Positions 16,374-25,395 of a DNA stretch of 64,000 nt are shown here, piece after piece. Source of the stretch: Polaribacter reichenbachii (lineage in GTDB: Bacteria > Bacteroidota > Bacteroidia > Flavobacteriales > Flavobacteriaceae); the NCBI RefSeq assembly GCF_001975665.1, contig NZ_CP019419.1:496001-560000 (forward strand), in the 5' to 3' direction. Both the position numbers and the translations under genes were made by a program. Every line of letters begins with the position of its first letter. Positions within the stretch are counted from its first letter, which is position 1. Under the pieces are notes generated by a model. The model was not told where the DNA came from, searched no databases, and saw only the letters and a program-made list of their open reading frames with translations.

Positions 16374-17072
16374 ATGAAAAAAATTAGTTTCCTAATCTGT
16401 TGTCTTTTTACAATTACATTTTTTGCACAAACACAAGTTCAAAAACCATATATAGAAGTAACTGGTGTTGCAGAAACTGAAATTGTACCTAACGAAATTT
16501 ATTTAGACATCTGTATAAAAGAAAGAAATGAAAAAGGCAAAAAACTAAATATTGAATATTTAGAAAATGAATTAAAAATGGTTTTAAAGAAAGTTGGTAT
16601 CCCAGAAAAAAACCTTTCTATTTCTGATGTTAATGCTGTACTCGCAAAAACGGGTTGGTGGACAGAAGAAGTTTTATCAGTTGCTAATTACACACTAAAA
16701 GTAAATGGTGCAAACAAGCTAAAATTACTTTTTGAGAACTTTAAAAAAATGAAAATTTCTGATGTTAATATTACAAAAGCTACTCATTCAGATTTAATAA
16801 ACTTAAAGAAAAAAAATAGAATTAAAGCCATAAAAACTGCTAAAGTAAAAGCAGATTATTTATTAACTGCAATTGGTGAACAAACAGGAAAACCAATAAT
16901 TATAAATGAAATAAATAATGGTATTCAGCCCAATTTTGTAAATGTAAATTACATTCAGCAAACTCGTGGTTATGCATCATTGAGTAAAACTGCAAACTTT
17001 AAAAATGAAGCTGTAGAATTTAAAAAGATAAAAATTACATCATCTATTTATGTAAAATTCCAGATAAAATAA
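16374..17072 (+). CDS. SIMPL domain-containing protein (DUF541)
   Basis: 232 residues from the ATG at 16374 (MKKISFLICC). The upstream in-frame start at 16329 lacks signal-peptide character. A signal peptide (1-18) precedes a SIMPL/DUF541 domain: YIEVTGVAETEIVPNEIYLDI, SDVNAVL, a paired-repeat middle, and a C-terminal IKITSSIYVKFQI strand. Family members (for example BP26/Omp28) are periplasmic or outer-membrane proteins that can form rings; function is not settled. It is 57 bp upstream of the VWA gene and probably in the same transcript. Confidence 0.85.
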   Translation: MKKISFLICCLFTITFFAQTQVQKPYIEVTGVAETEIVPNEIYLDICIKERNEKGKKLNIEYLENELKMVLKKVGIPEKNLSISDVNAVLAKTGWWTEEVLSVANYTLKVNGANKLKLLFENFKKMKISDVNITKATHSDLINLKKKNRIKAIKTAKVKADYLLTAIGEQTGKPIIINEINNGIQPNFVNVNYIQQTRGYASLSKTANFKNEAVEFKKIKITSSIYVKFQIK

Positions 17073-17129
17073 CATCAACAAAAACACCAAACTTTTAATC
17101 AAAATATAAATCTCAAAAAAACATCAATT

Positions 17130-18260
17130 ATGAAATCTATTGTATTAAAAGTAACCTCAATTTTATTTGTTTTAGCAGCCAATTTTAGTTTTGCTAATCC
17201 ATCCACAGAAGAAGAAACAACAAAAAACCAGACTATAAAAGTGGCGCTTTTATTAGATACTAGCAATAGTATGGATGGTTTAATCAATCAAGCAAAAGCA
17301 CAACTTTGGGAAATTGTAAACGAACTTTCTTACGCAAAATACGGAATGCAAAAACCGAATTTAGAAATTGCACTATATGAATATGGAAACTCAAATTTAC
17401 CTTCTAGAGAAGGATTTATTAGACAAGTGTTACCATTTAGTAACGATTTAGATGAGATTTCTGAAAAACTATTTTCACTAACCACAGATGGTGGAAATGA
17501 ATTTTGTGGTCAAGTAATTGCAACCTCTTTAAAAGAACTTTCTTGGGGTAAAAATAAAAATGATTTAAAGTTATTATTTATTGCTGGTAACGAACCTTTT
17601 ACACAAGGAAAAATTAATTATAAAGATGCAATTACAGATGCTAAAGAAAAGGATGTTGTTATCAATACTATTTTCTGTGGTAATTATTCTAATGGAATTT
17701 CTGGAATGTGGAAAGATGGTGCAGATTTGGGTGGTGGAGATTATTTAACCATTAATCAAGATAAAAAAGTAGTGCATATAATTACACCTTATGATGATGA
17801 AATTATCATTTTAAATAAAAGATTAAATGCCACTTATATTTATTATGGTAATGATGGTTATACTAAATTTTCAAATCAAAAAGAACAAGATAATAATGCT
17901 TTAGAAATGGATGAAGTTGTTGTTGTAAAAAGAGCAATAAGTAAAAGTTCTAGATTGTATGAAAATTCGAATTGGGATTTAGTAGATGCTGATAAAAAAG
18001 AAAAAATAGATTATAAAACTATAGAAAAGAAGAATTTACCAAAATTTTTACAAAATAAATCTGAAGCAGAAATAAAAAATTATGTAAAACAAAAAGCAAA
18101 AGAAAGAACAGAAATTCAAGAAAAAATTAAAGAATTAGATGCAAAAAGAAGAAGTTTTATCGCAAAAAAGCAAAAAGAAGGAACTCAAAAAGATGTTCTA
18201 AATAATGTTATGATTAAAGCGATAAAAAGACAAGCTAAGTTGAAAAATTACACTTGGTAA
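17130..18260 (+). CDS. Secreted VWA-domain protein
   Basis: 376 residues with a signal peptide (1-22). A von Willebrand A domain carries a canonical MIDAS motif DTSNS (D43, S45, S47) and a TTDGGNEFCG segment with the conserved Thr/Asp region. The C-terminal part (about 260-376) is highly charged, Lys/Glu-rich and probably coiled coil. The protein should be exported and bind a partner via a divalent metal. I know similar VWA proteins in Flavobacteriia without assigned function. Ends with a good terminator. Confidence 0.83.
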   Translation: MKSIVLKVTSILFVLAANFSFANPSTEEETTKNQTIKVALLLDTSNSMDGLINQAKAQLWEIVNELSYAKYGMQKPNLEIALYEYGNSNLPSREGFIRQVLPFSNDLDEISEKLFSLTTDGGNEFCGQVIATSLKELSWGKNKNDLKLLFIAGNEPFTQGKINYKDAITDAKEKDVVINTIFCGNYSNGISGMWKDGADLGGGDYLTINQDKKVVHIITPYDDEIIILNKRLNATYIYYGNDGYTKFSNQKEQDNNALEMDEVVVVKRAISKSSRLYENSNWDLVDADKKEKIDYKTIEKKNLPKFLQNKSEAEIKNYVKQKAKERTEIQEKIKELDAKRRSFIAKKQKEGTQKDVLNNVMIKAIKRQAKLKNYTW

Positions 18261-18281
18261 ATGTTGTTAGTGGGTTTGTTT

Positions 18282-18314
18282 AAAGTCTGTAAATTTAATT
18301 TTACAGGCTTTTTT
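18282..18314 (+). terminator. Terminator after the VWA gene
   Basis: A 9-bp stem (18285-18293 with 18300-18308), six-base loop, then a T run. It reaches the stop of the convergent glucosaminidase gene. Confidence 0.75.
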
Positions 18315-19161
18315 ATTTCACTAAAAGTTGCTGACCAATAGAAATAGTGTTATCATTTAAACCATTAAGTTTCTTTAAAAAATCTACAGTAATTCCGAAT
18401 TTTCTGCTGATTGAATATAAAGTATCACCTTTTCTAACTTGATACATATTCTCTTTACTCTTTTTAATTACAATAGGTTTTTTAAAGGTTTTACCTTCGT
18501 TTAATTTTTTAATTTCTTTGGTGTATTTCCCTTTTTTAACATCATCAAACTCATATAATTTATAGTCTTTAATGATTTTTAAAAGTTTGGCAGGATACTT
18601 TTTATCAGTAGCATAACCCGCTTTTCTTAAACCATAAGCCCATTTTTTATAGTTTTTTATATTATAATCGAACAAAAAAGCATAACGTCTTCTTTGCGTT
18701 AAAAACAAAGAATGATCGTTGTAAGAAGTTTCTGGATACACATATTTTCTAAAACATTCGCCTTTTTCATCATCATCATGATATACGCGTTCGCCTGTCC
18801 AACCTGTATGACATTTAATACCAAAATGATTGTTAGATTTTAAAGCCAATTCACTTCTACCTCTTCCCGATTCTAAAATTCCTTGAGCCAAAGTAATACT
18901 TGCAGGTATTTTATATTCGTGCATTTCTTTTACTGCAATTGGCGCATATTTTCGAATATAAGCCAAAGTATATTTATTTAGACTTGGGTTTTTCTTTTTT
19001 AATTTTTGGGTAAGTTCTTTTTGGTTTACAGAAGGTAACTCAATAGGTTTTGGCTCAACAATTACAACTCCAGGATTTTTTTTATTAACTACTTTCTTTT
19101 TAGAACCACAACTGGCTAAAAATAAAATTGAACATAAAAAAACTAAAACCCTTAATTTCAT
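18313..19161 (-). CDS. Glucosaminidase-LysM lipoprotein
   Basis: A 282-residue lipoprotein (lipobox Cys 18, FLASC). The glucosaminidase (FlgJ-like, GH73) domain spans about 60-205: ITLAQGILESGRGRSELA with the catalytic Glu, then NNHFGIKCH and YNDHSLFL. A C-terminal LysM domain (YQVRKGDTLYSISRKFGI, about 238-282) binds peptidoglycan. It likely hydrolyses the glycan backbone during growth or division. Its ATG is 2 bp from the stop of the ACC-deaminase-like gene, which lies upstream in the same leftward operon. Confidence 0.93.
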   Translation of the reverse strand: MKLRVLVFLCSILFLASCGSKKKVVNKKNPGVVIVEPKPIELPSVNQKELTQKLKKKNPSLNKYTLAYIRKYAPIAVKEMHEYKIPASITLAQGILESGRGRSELALKSNNHFGIKCHTGWTGERVYHDDDEKGECFRKYVYPETSYNDHSLFLTQRRRYAFLFDYNIKNYKKWAYGLRKAGYATDKKYPAKLLKIIKDYKLYEFDDVKKGKYTKEIKKLNEGKTFKKPIVIKKSKENMYQVRKGDTLYSISRKFGITVDFLKKLNGLNDNTISIGQQLLVK

Positions 19162-19163
19162 AT

Positions 19164-20096
19164 TTATTGTATTATTTGTTGTCCTTTTCTCTTTAATTTT
19201 TGATTAAAACCTTCTATTCCTTGAATTCCTCCTGTATGAATGGCTAAAATTTTAGTGTTTTCTATGAACTGATTTTTATCAACCAAATCTAAAATTCCGA
19301 AAAGCATTTTACCTGTATAAATAGGATCTAACAAAACATCCGTTTCTTTTTTAAAATTGCTGATGAACTCAATTAAAGCTTCATTATATTTTGCATAACC
19401 TCCAAAATGATAATTAGTTTGTAAATTCCAATTCCTTTTTTTGACAAATTGTTTAATTTCATCAACTAAAAAATCACCTTTTAAGGCAGGAAAACCAATA
19501 ATTTTTTGATGCTTTTCAGAAGCATTTATCAAACCAGAAATTGTACCTCCTGTTCCTACAGCAGAGCAAATATAATCGAAATTCGCATCATCTTTTGTTA
19601 AAATTTCTTCACAACCTTTTACAGCAAATTCGTTGGTACCACCTTCAGGAATCAGATAAAAATCGCCGAATTTTTCTTTTAGCTGATTTATAAATTCCTC
19701 TTTCGATTTATCTCTATAACTTGCTCTTGAAACAAACTCAAAAGTCATTCCGTTTTTATGTGCTTCTCTTAAAGTTGAATTTGTAGCTAAAGTTTTTTCT
19801 AAATCTTTCGCTAATTCATCACCTCTAATAACACCAATTGTTTTAAAACCACTTAAATTACCAGCAACTGCAGTTGCAACAATATGATTAGAAAACGCGC
19901 CACCAAAAGTTAGCAATACATCTTTATTTTGATTTTTGGCTTCTTGAATATTATATTTTAATTTTCTAAATTTATTACCAGAAACAAAAGGATGAATTAA
20001 GTCTTCTCTTTTTATAAAAAGTTCAACATTTTTTTCTTCTAAAATTGGCAAATCTATTTTTTGATTTTCAGAAGTATAAAGTTTATCAAAATCCAT
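19164..20096 (-). CDS. ACC deaminase / D-cysteine desulfhydrase family protein
   Basis: A 310-residue fold-type II PLP enzyme. The PLP lysine is probably K42 in VSGNKFRKLKYN, preceded by FIKREDLIHP. A FGGAFSNHIVATA loop and SAVGTGGTISGL phosphate-binding loop are intact, and a C-terminal ILAIHTGGIQG is typical. Members deaminate 1-aminocyclopropane-1-carboxylate or desulfhydrate D-cysteine. In bacteria without an ACC supply the D-cysteine role is more likely, but the sequence alone does not decide this. Confidence 0.88.
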   Translation of the reverse strand: MDFDKLYTSENQKIDLPILEEKNVELFIKREDLIHPFVSGNKFRKLKYNIQEAKNQNKDVLLTFGGAFSNHIVATAVAGNLSGFKTIGVIRGDELAKDLEKTLATNSTLREAHKNGMTFEFVSRASYRDKSKEEFINQLKEKFGDFYLIPEGGTNEFAVKGCEEILTKDDANFDYICSAVGTGGTISGLINASEKHQKIIGFPALKGDFLVDEIKQFVKKRNWNLQTNYHFGGYAKYNEALIEFISNFKKETDVLLDPIYTGKMLFGILDLVDKNQFIENTKILAIHTGGIQGIEGFNQKLKRKGQQIIQ

Positions 20097-20131
20097 TTTT
20101 TAATTTACTAAGACGAACTTACAAGCAATTG

Positions 20132-22051
20132 TTAAGAAAAATTAGAAATCTGTCCTTCTACTTTTTCCCAATCTTCCATTAAAGTATCTACTTTAGCTTT
20201 TTTAGCTTTGTAGTTTTTAAAGAAATTAGGCCTTGCAGAAACTTCATCGTAATTTTTTGCTAGTTCTAAATCTAGTTTCTCAACTTCTGCTTCTAGATCA
20301 GCGATTTCAGTTTCTATTTTAGAAAGCTTGTTATTTAGCTTTTTCAACTCTTTTTCTTGCTCTCTACTTAATTGATAAGCTTCGTTTTTAGAAGTATCTT
20401 TTTCTACTTTAACAACGGTTTTCTTTTCAGCTTCACGTAAATTTTCCATTTTGTGTTGCTCTAAGAAATAATCAATATCACCTAAATATTCTTTTATTTC
20501 TTTGTCTTTAAATCCGTAAACAGTACTGGTTAAACCTTGTAAGAACTCTCTATCATGAGAAACTACGATTAAAGTACCATTAAAATTGTTTAATGCTTCT
20601 TTTAAAACCGTTTTAGAAGCAATATCTAGGTGGTTTGTTGGCTCATCCATTATTAAAACATTAAATGGCTGTAATAATAATTTACATAAAGCTAACCTAT
20701 TTCTTTCTCCTCCAGAAAGTACTTTTGCTTTTTTATCTACAGCATCTCCACCAAATAAGAAAGAACCTAACATATCTCTAACTCGCATTCTGTTAGAGTC
20801 TGTTGCAGCATCTTCCATAATTTCTAATACTGTTTTTTCTGGCGGTAAATATTCTGATTGATTTTGAGCAAAATACCCAACTTCTACATTATGACCAAGT
20901 TTTAAATGACCTTCAAAAGGAATCTCGCCCACCATCATTTTAGCTAAGGTCGATTTTCCTTGTCCATTTTGCCCCACAAAAGCAATTTTAGAATTTCTTT
21001 CTATCAATAAATCTACGCCTTCTAAAACGTGTTTATCACCATAGCTTTTGTATAGATCTTCTGCTTCAACAATAATTTTACCAGGTTCTTTAGAAATAGC
21101 AAAACGCACATTCATTGCTGCATTATCATCTTGGTCTACTTCAATCAACTCAACTTTATCTAGTTGTTTCATTAAAGATTGAGCCATAGATGCTTTGCTG
21201 GCTTTTGCTTTAAATTTATTGATTAAATGTTGCTTTTGCTTTATTTCTTTCTCTTGATTTTTCTGAGCTTGTAATTGTTTCTCTTTAATTTCTGCTCTTA
21301 ATAACAAGAACTGAGAATACGGTTTTTTGTAATCGTAAATTTGCCCTAAAGAGATTTCAATTGTTCTGTTGGTTACGTTATCTAAAAACATTTTATCATG
21401 AGAAACCAGTACAATTGCACCAGAATAACCTTTTAAAAAGTTCTCTAACCAAATAATAGATTCGATATCTAAGTGGTTTGTTGGCTCATCTAATAACAGA
21501 ATATCATTATTCTGTAAAAGTAGTTTTGCCAACTCAATTCGCATTCTCCATCCCCCAGAAAAAGTATCTGTTAGTTTATCAAAATCTTCTCTTTGAAAAC
21601 CCAAACCTTGTAATATCTTTTCTGTATCTCCTTGATAATTGTAACCTCCAAGAAGTTCGTAACGTTCTGTATTGTCTGTTAAATCGTGAATTAACTGTGT
21701 GTAAGCTTCGCTTTCGTAATCTGTTCTTGTAGCTAATTGATTGTTAATCTCATCGAGTTTTAACTCTATTTCTTTAATTTCTTCAAAGGCTTGGTAAGCT
21801 TCTTCTAAAATGGTTCTTCCTTCTACAAAATCGATATCTTGTCTTAAAAAGCCAATTTGCACATCTTTATCAAACGCCATTGTTCCTCCACTACTTTCAA
21901 TATCTTTAGAAAGCACTTTTAGTAAAGTCGATTTACCTGCTCCGTTTTTACCTATCAGACCAATTCTATCTCCTTTATTTAATTTAAAAGTGATACCAGA
22001 AAACAAATCAGTTCCCATAAAAGAAACTGTTAAATTATGAACGTTTAGCAT
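20132..22051 (-). CDS. ABC-F family ATP-binding protein
   Basis: A 639-residue cytoplasmic protein with two ABC ATPase domains and no membrane segment. First domain: Walker A GKNGAGKST, signature FSGGWRMR, Walker B LLLDEPTNHLD. Linker (about 240-310) is charged and helical. Second domain: Walker A GQNGQGKST, signature LSGGERNRLA, Walker B LIMDEPTNHLD. A C-terminal coiled coil (about 560-639) resembles Uup/YheS types. ABC-F proteins act on the ribosome to relieve stalling or confer resistance to ribosome-targeting antibiotics; housekeeping role is more likely here. Confidence 0.94.
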   Translation of the reverse strand: MLNVHNLTVSFMGTDLFSGITFKLNKGDRIGLIGKNGAGKSTLLKVLSKDIESSGGTMAFDKDVQIGFLRQDIDFVEGRTILEEAYQAFEEIKEIELKLDEINNQLATRTDYESEAYTQLIHDLTDNTERYELLGGYNYQGDTEKILQGLGFQREDFDKLTDTFSGGWRMRIELAKLLLQNNDILLLDEPTNHLDIESIIWLENFLKGYSGAIVLVSHDKMFLDNVTNRTIEISLGQIYDYKKPYSQFLLLRAEIKEKQLQAQKNQEKEIKQKQHLINKFKAKASKASMAQSLMKQLDKVELIEVDQDDNAAMNVRFAISKEPGKIIVEAEDLYKSYGDKHVLEGVDLLIERNSKIAFVGQNGQGKSTLAKMMVGEIPFEGHLKLGHNVEVGYFAQNQSEYLPPEKTVLEIMEDAATDSNRMRVRDMLGSFLFGGDAVDKKAKVLSGGERNRLALCKLLLQPFNVLIMDEPTNHLDIASKTVLKEALNNFNGTLIVVSHDREFLQGLTSTVYGFKDKEIKEYLGDIDYFLEQHKMENLREAEKKTVVKVEKDTSKNEAYQLSREQEKELKKLNNKLSKIETEIADLEAEVEKLDLELAKNYDEVSARPNFFKNYKAKKAKVDTLMEDWEKVEGQISNFS

Positions 22052-22092
22052 GAAATGTAATAATTGTTACTTAATTAAAGTGGTAAAAAATT

Positions 22093-22100
22093 TACCTTTG
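22093..22100 (+). promoter_or_regulatory. -7 box (TACCTTTG) of the DUF983 gene
   Basis: A perfect TAnnTTTG element 24 bp before the DUF983 start. No TTG lies at the expected distance upstream. Confidence 0.5.
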
Positions 22101-22124
22101 CAAAAGTAGATAAAATTTAAAGTT

Positions 22125-22499
22125 ATGATGTTTAAAAAAGGGACAAAATTATTTAGTATAGTAAATGGAAAATGCCCTAAATGTCATGAGGGAGAATTCT
22201 TTAAATATTCTTTTACTTTTAATCCGAAAAAAATCACAAAATTACATGACAATTGTTCGCATTGTAATTTAAAATACATGATGGAACCTTCGTTTTTTTA
22301 CGGAGCAATGTATGTAAATTACGGAATTACAGTTGCTATTTCTATTGCTGTTTTTGTAATTACAAAACTCTTTTTTGATTTTAATTTATTACAATCTTTT
22401 ATTTCTGTAATCATAGCCTTATTTGTTTTGGCTCCAATTAACTTACGTTTGTCTAGAATTCTTTGGATAAATATGTTTGTTAGCTATGAAAATAAATAG
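22125..22499 (+). CDS. DUF983 family protein
   Basis: A 124-residue protein with an N-terminal Cys pair in GKCPKCHEGEFF, then CSHCNLKYM, together a zinc-ribbon-like motif. Two membrane helices follow (about 62-82 and 85-105). The FFYGAMYVNYG segment is typical of DUF983, a family of small inner-membrane proteins of unknown function common in Bacteroidetes and Alphaproteobacteria. A second in-frame ATG directly follows the first, so the start may be 22128. Confidence 0.88.
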   Translation: MMFKKGTKLFSIVNGKCPKCHEGEFFKYSFTFNPKKITKLHDNCSHCNLKYMMEPSFFYGAMYVNYGITVAISIAVFVITKLFFDFNLLQSFISVIIALFVLAPINLRLSRILWINMFVSYENK

Positions 22500-22524
22500 T
22501 TGATATAATTATTGAAAATAATTA

Positions 22525-22572
22525 TTAGGGTGTGAATACCCTGTATTTTGATGTTTTTTTTAGCGACCTTTG
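22525..22572 (+). promoter_or_regulatory. Palindromic activator site and promoter of the kinase-regulator operon
   Basis: TTAGGGTGTGAATACC at 22525-22540 is the first of two matching motifs; its core AGGGTGTGAATACCCT is an imperfect palindrome. A one-mismatch -7 box GACCTTTG (22565-22572) starts 40 bp after the motif start. The palindrome centre would be near -41, where class II activators bind. The second copy at 25228 has the same spacing. Likely target of the NarL-type regulator encoded downstream. Confidence 0.6.
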
Positions 22573-22600
22573 AGTCTTTGTCTATTAAACCCCTACCTTA

Positions 22601-24589
22601 ATGAAGCCAATTAAAGCATTTTATCTATGTTTATTTTTATCGTACCAAATCTTTTCTGTAAATAAAAATAGTGTATCTACCACTACTAAAAATTTAAAAT
22701 TAAAGACTTTAGATAGTTTAATTAATGTAACAAAAAATGTTAAGTCTTTTAAAGATTTTACATTGCAATATATAAATCTTGCATTTAAGCAAAATAAACA
22801 CAGTATTGCTACTGCTAAAATTTTAAAATTATGCTCAAGAATAGAAGTTGAGTTTAATGACCCCGATTTTGCAATTCTTTTGCTGAATAAACTTATAACT
22901 CATAAAAAGAAAATTAAAGACACTTATCTTTTAGGTGGAATTTATCAAAAAAAAGCAAGAGCATATTACGATAAAGATAATTTTGATAAAGCCTTTAATA
23001 ATTGCGATATTTCTATAAAAAACTATGGTAATACAAGAAAAGATTCAATTTATAAAGCTGATGCTATTTTCTTAAAAGGACAAATTTTAGTTAAATCAAA
23101 TAATTTTATAGAGGCTATAAAAAATTACGAAATAGCTTCTATGTATTATGAAAATTTAAATGACTTAGCATATACATTTTTTATTAAAACAGCAATTACC
23201 TCTATCTATAGTAAAATTGGCTTAAACGAAATAGCAATAGAAAAACTTTTAGATATTATTGAAAAAAAAATATTTTTAAAATATACCATTGGCTTAACTT
23301 CTAATTACTACAATTTAGCTATAAATTATAGAGAAATTGACAATATAGAAAAATATAAAGAAAATTTAGATAAAGCTTTAATCCACAAAAAAAACAGTAA
23401 ATCTAATGATGGTTTTATACCTTATTATATAACTGCAATTGCACAATATTATTTACAATATGGCACTTTAGAAAATGCCAAAACATATTTAAATTATGCT
23501 GCTTCAGAAATTAAAGTAAATAAAGCTAATGTTATTAGTATCGACTTTTTTAATAAAACAAAAAGCTTTTATCTCTTTAAAAACAATAAACCCCAAAAAG
23601 CATTAGAATTAGCAAAAAAAACACTAGCTGAAATTGAAAAAAAAGGTGATTTAGATGCTAAAAAAGAATTAAATAAATTAATTTTTGATATTTATGTAAG
23701 TAAAAATGATTCAAAAAATGCTTTAAAACACTATCAATCTTATGCACAAATAAAAGATTCTATTGCCAATATTAATAAAATAAGTGTTGTTAATTATTAT
23801 CAAACTTTATCAAAAAAAGAAAAAGAAGAACAATTAAAGAATGATAAAATACTGCTATTAAAAAAAAACAATAAAACGAAAAAACAGCTATTAATTAGTA
23901 TAATTATCTTTACAATTCTTTTATTAATAATAATATATTTATATTGGAATCGACTCATCTTTCTTAAAGAGAAAAAGATGCAGGATCGTTTTTCTCAAAA
24001 ACTATTATTAGCACAAGAAGAACAAAGAAAAAGAATTTCTAAAGATTTACATGATGGATTGGGGCATAGTTTATTGTTGATAAAGAACAAAATAGTATCT
24101 ATTAATGATACATCTATTGAAAAATTAATTAATGATGCAATAGAAGAAATGAGAAGTATTGCTAGAGTATTGTATCCTTTTCAATTAAAAGGTATTGGAA
24201 TAACAAGTGCTTTAGATAATCTTATGCGTAAACTTGACAAAAATAGCCAAACGTTTATTTTTGGAGATATAGATAATATCGACAACCTTTTAAATGTAGA
24301 GCAAAAAGTTAATCTTTTTAGAGTAGTGCAAGAATGCCTTTCTAATATTATTAAGCACGCAAAAGCAAATTCTGCAAGAGTAACTTTAAAACTTATAGAA
24401 AATCATCATATATACATTATAATTCAAGATAATGGAATTGGATTTAATTATGTAGAAAAATTAAATGAAGATAAAAGTTTAGGTTTAAAAACACTAAATC
24501 AGCGAGTTGATTTTTTAAAAGGTTCTTTAAAATTCAGTTGTTCAAAGAATAAAGGAACCGTTATTAAAATATTATTTCCTTTAAAATGA
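22601..24589 (+). CDS. TPR-containing NarX-type sensor histidine kinase
   Basis: 662 residues. A signal-like N-terminus (1-19), then a long helical TPR region (about 60-410), a membrane helix (430-449), and a HisKA_3 dimerisation domain with the phospho-acceptor His at 484 in SKDLHDGLGHSL. The HATPase domain shows CLSNIIKHAKA, DNGIGFNY and GLKTLNQRV. The TPR sensor should be periplasmic. No classical ligand domain is visible. The stop overlaps the response-regulator start by 4 bp (ATGA), so they are translationally coupled. Confidence 0.93.
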   Translation: MKPIKAFYLCLFLSYQIFSVNKNSVSTTTKNLKLKTLDSLINVTKNVKSFKDFTLQYINLAFKQNKHSIATAKILKLCSRIEVEFNDPDFAILLLNKLITHKKKIKDTYLLGGIYQKKARAYYDKDNFDKAFNNCDISIKNYGNTRKDSIYKADAIFLKGQILVKSNNFIEAIKNYEIASMYYENLNDLAYTFFIKTAITSIYSKIGLNEIAIEKLLDIIEKKIFLKYTIGLTSNYYNLAINYREIDNIEKYKENLDKALIHKKNSKSNDGFIPYYITAIAQYYLQYGTLENAKTYLNYAASEIKVNKANVISIDFFNKTKSFYLFKNNKPQKALELAKKTLAEIEKKGDLDAKKELNKLIFDIYVSKNDSKNALKHYQSYAQIKDSIANINKISVVNYYQTLSKKEKEEQLKNDKILLLKKNNKTKKQLLISIIIFTILLLIIIYLYWNRLIFLKEKKMQDRFSQKLLLAQEEQRKRISKDLHDGLGHSLLLIKNKIVSINDTSIEKLINDAIEEMRSIARVLYPFQLKGIGITSALDNLMRKLDKNSQTFIFGDIDNIDNLLNVEQKVNLFRVVQECLSNIIKHAKANSARVTLKLIENHHIYIIIQDNGIGFNYVEKLNEDKSLGLKTLNQRVDFLKGSLKFSCSKNKGTVIKILFPLK

Positions 24590-25215
24590 AACAATCTATT
24601 TTTATAGCAGACGATCATCCTATACTTATTAAAGGTTTAAATGATTTGTTAATTGAAAAAAAAATGAATGTAATTGGTTTTGCTTCTGATGGACAATCTG
24701 CTCTAAATTTTATTTTTAAATACAAACCCGATATTGCCATTTTAGATGTAGAAATGCCTAATTTAACAGGAATTGAAATTGCAGAAGAATGTAAAAAAAA
24801 CAATTTTTGCACTAAAATTATTTTAATTACACTTCATAAAGAGATCGACTTATATTTAAAAGCTAAAAAACTAAATATATATGGCTATTTACTAAAAGAA
24901 TTTGCTTTAGAAGAGATAGAAACCTGTATTAATTCTGTTAAAAATGGCATTCCTTATTTTAGCAAAAATGTTAAAGATTATATAGGTTTTACAGATGAAA
25001 ATAATTCTATTTTAAAAAAATTAACCTTAGCTGAAAAACGAATTTTAAAATTGATTTCTCAACACAAAACTAGTAAAGAAATTGGTCATATATTATTTTC
25101 ATCTCCTAGAACTATAGAAAAACATCGTAGTAAAATTATTACCAAACTTAACTTGAGTCAGAAATCTGGTTCACTTTACAAATGGGTTCAAAAAAATAAA
25201 CACCTATTTAATTAA
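24586..25215 (+). CDS. NarL/FixJ-type response regulator
   Basis: 209 residues. The receiver has D9-D10, phospho-acceptor D54 in AILDVEMPNLTG and a conserved YLLKE lysine. The C-terminal LuxR-type HTH is at about 145-200 (LTLAEKRILKLISQHKTSKEIG; SPRTIEKHRSKI). It is the partner of the kinase encoded directly before it. The palindromic motifs at 22525 and 25228 on either side of the operon are natural candidates for its binding sites. Confidence 0.93.
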   Translation: MKQSIFIADDHPILIKGLNDLLIEKKMNVIGFASDGQSALNFIFKYKPDIAILDVEMPNLTGIEIAEECKKNNFCTKIILITLHKEIDLYLKAKKLNIYGYLLKEFALEEIETCINSVKNGIPYFSKNVKDYIGFTDENNSILKKLTLAEKRILKLISQHKTSKEIGHILFSSPRTIEKHRSKIITKLNLSQKSGSLYKWVQKNKHLFN

Positions 25216-25227
25216 GAAAAAATCAAT

Positions 25228-25275
25228 TTAGGGTATGGATACCTATAACTACTTTATAAAAAAATACTTTCTTTG
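25228..25275 (+). promoter_or_regulatory. Second copy of the activator motif and promoter
   Basis: TTAGGGTATGGATACC at 25228-25243 matches the motif at 22525 in 14 of 16 bases. A one-mismatch -7 box TTTCTTTG is at 25268-25275, again 40 bp after the motif start. It sits 12 bp after the regulator stop. No protein gene follows on this strand before the terminator at 25313, so the promoter would make a short non-coding transcript. Confidence 0.55.
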
Positions 25276-25278
25276 GTT

Positions 25279-25350
25279 CAAGAAAATAAAAAACTTACTG
25301 AATCCCCCTTTTAAAGCAATCTTTTTCATAGTAATTAGGTTGCTTTTTCT
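25279..25350 (+). ncRNA. Candidate small RNA of about 70 nt
   Basis: Predicted from the activator motif and -7 box (25228-25275) and the terminator hairpin with T tract (25313-25357). The interval contains no ATG and no recognisable RNA family; it has an A-rich 5' part and a C-rich stretch AATCCCCC just before the hairpin. The alternative is that the hairpin simply ends the kinase-regulator transcript. Confidence 0.35.
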
Positions 25351-25357
25351 TTTTTTA
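25313..25357 (+). terminator. Rho-independent terminator
   Basis: A 9-bp stem AAAGCAATC (25313-25321) with GGTTGCTTT (25338-25346), one G-U pair, a 16-base loop and a long T tract interrupted by a single C. Confidence 0.8.
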
Positions 25358-25395
25358 ATTTATGAAATATTTTTCTAAGTTTAAAAGCATTATTG

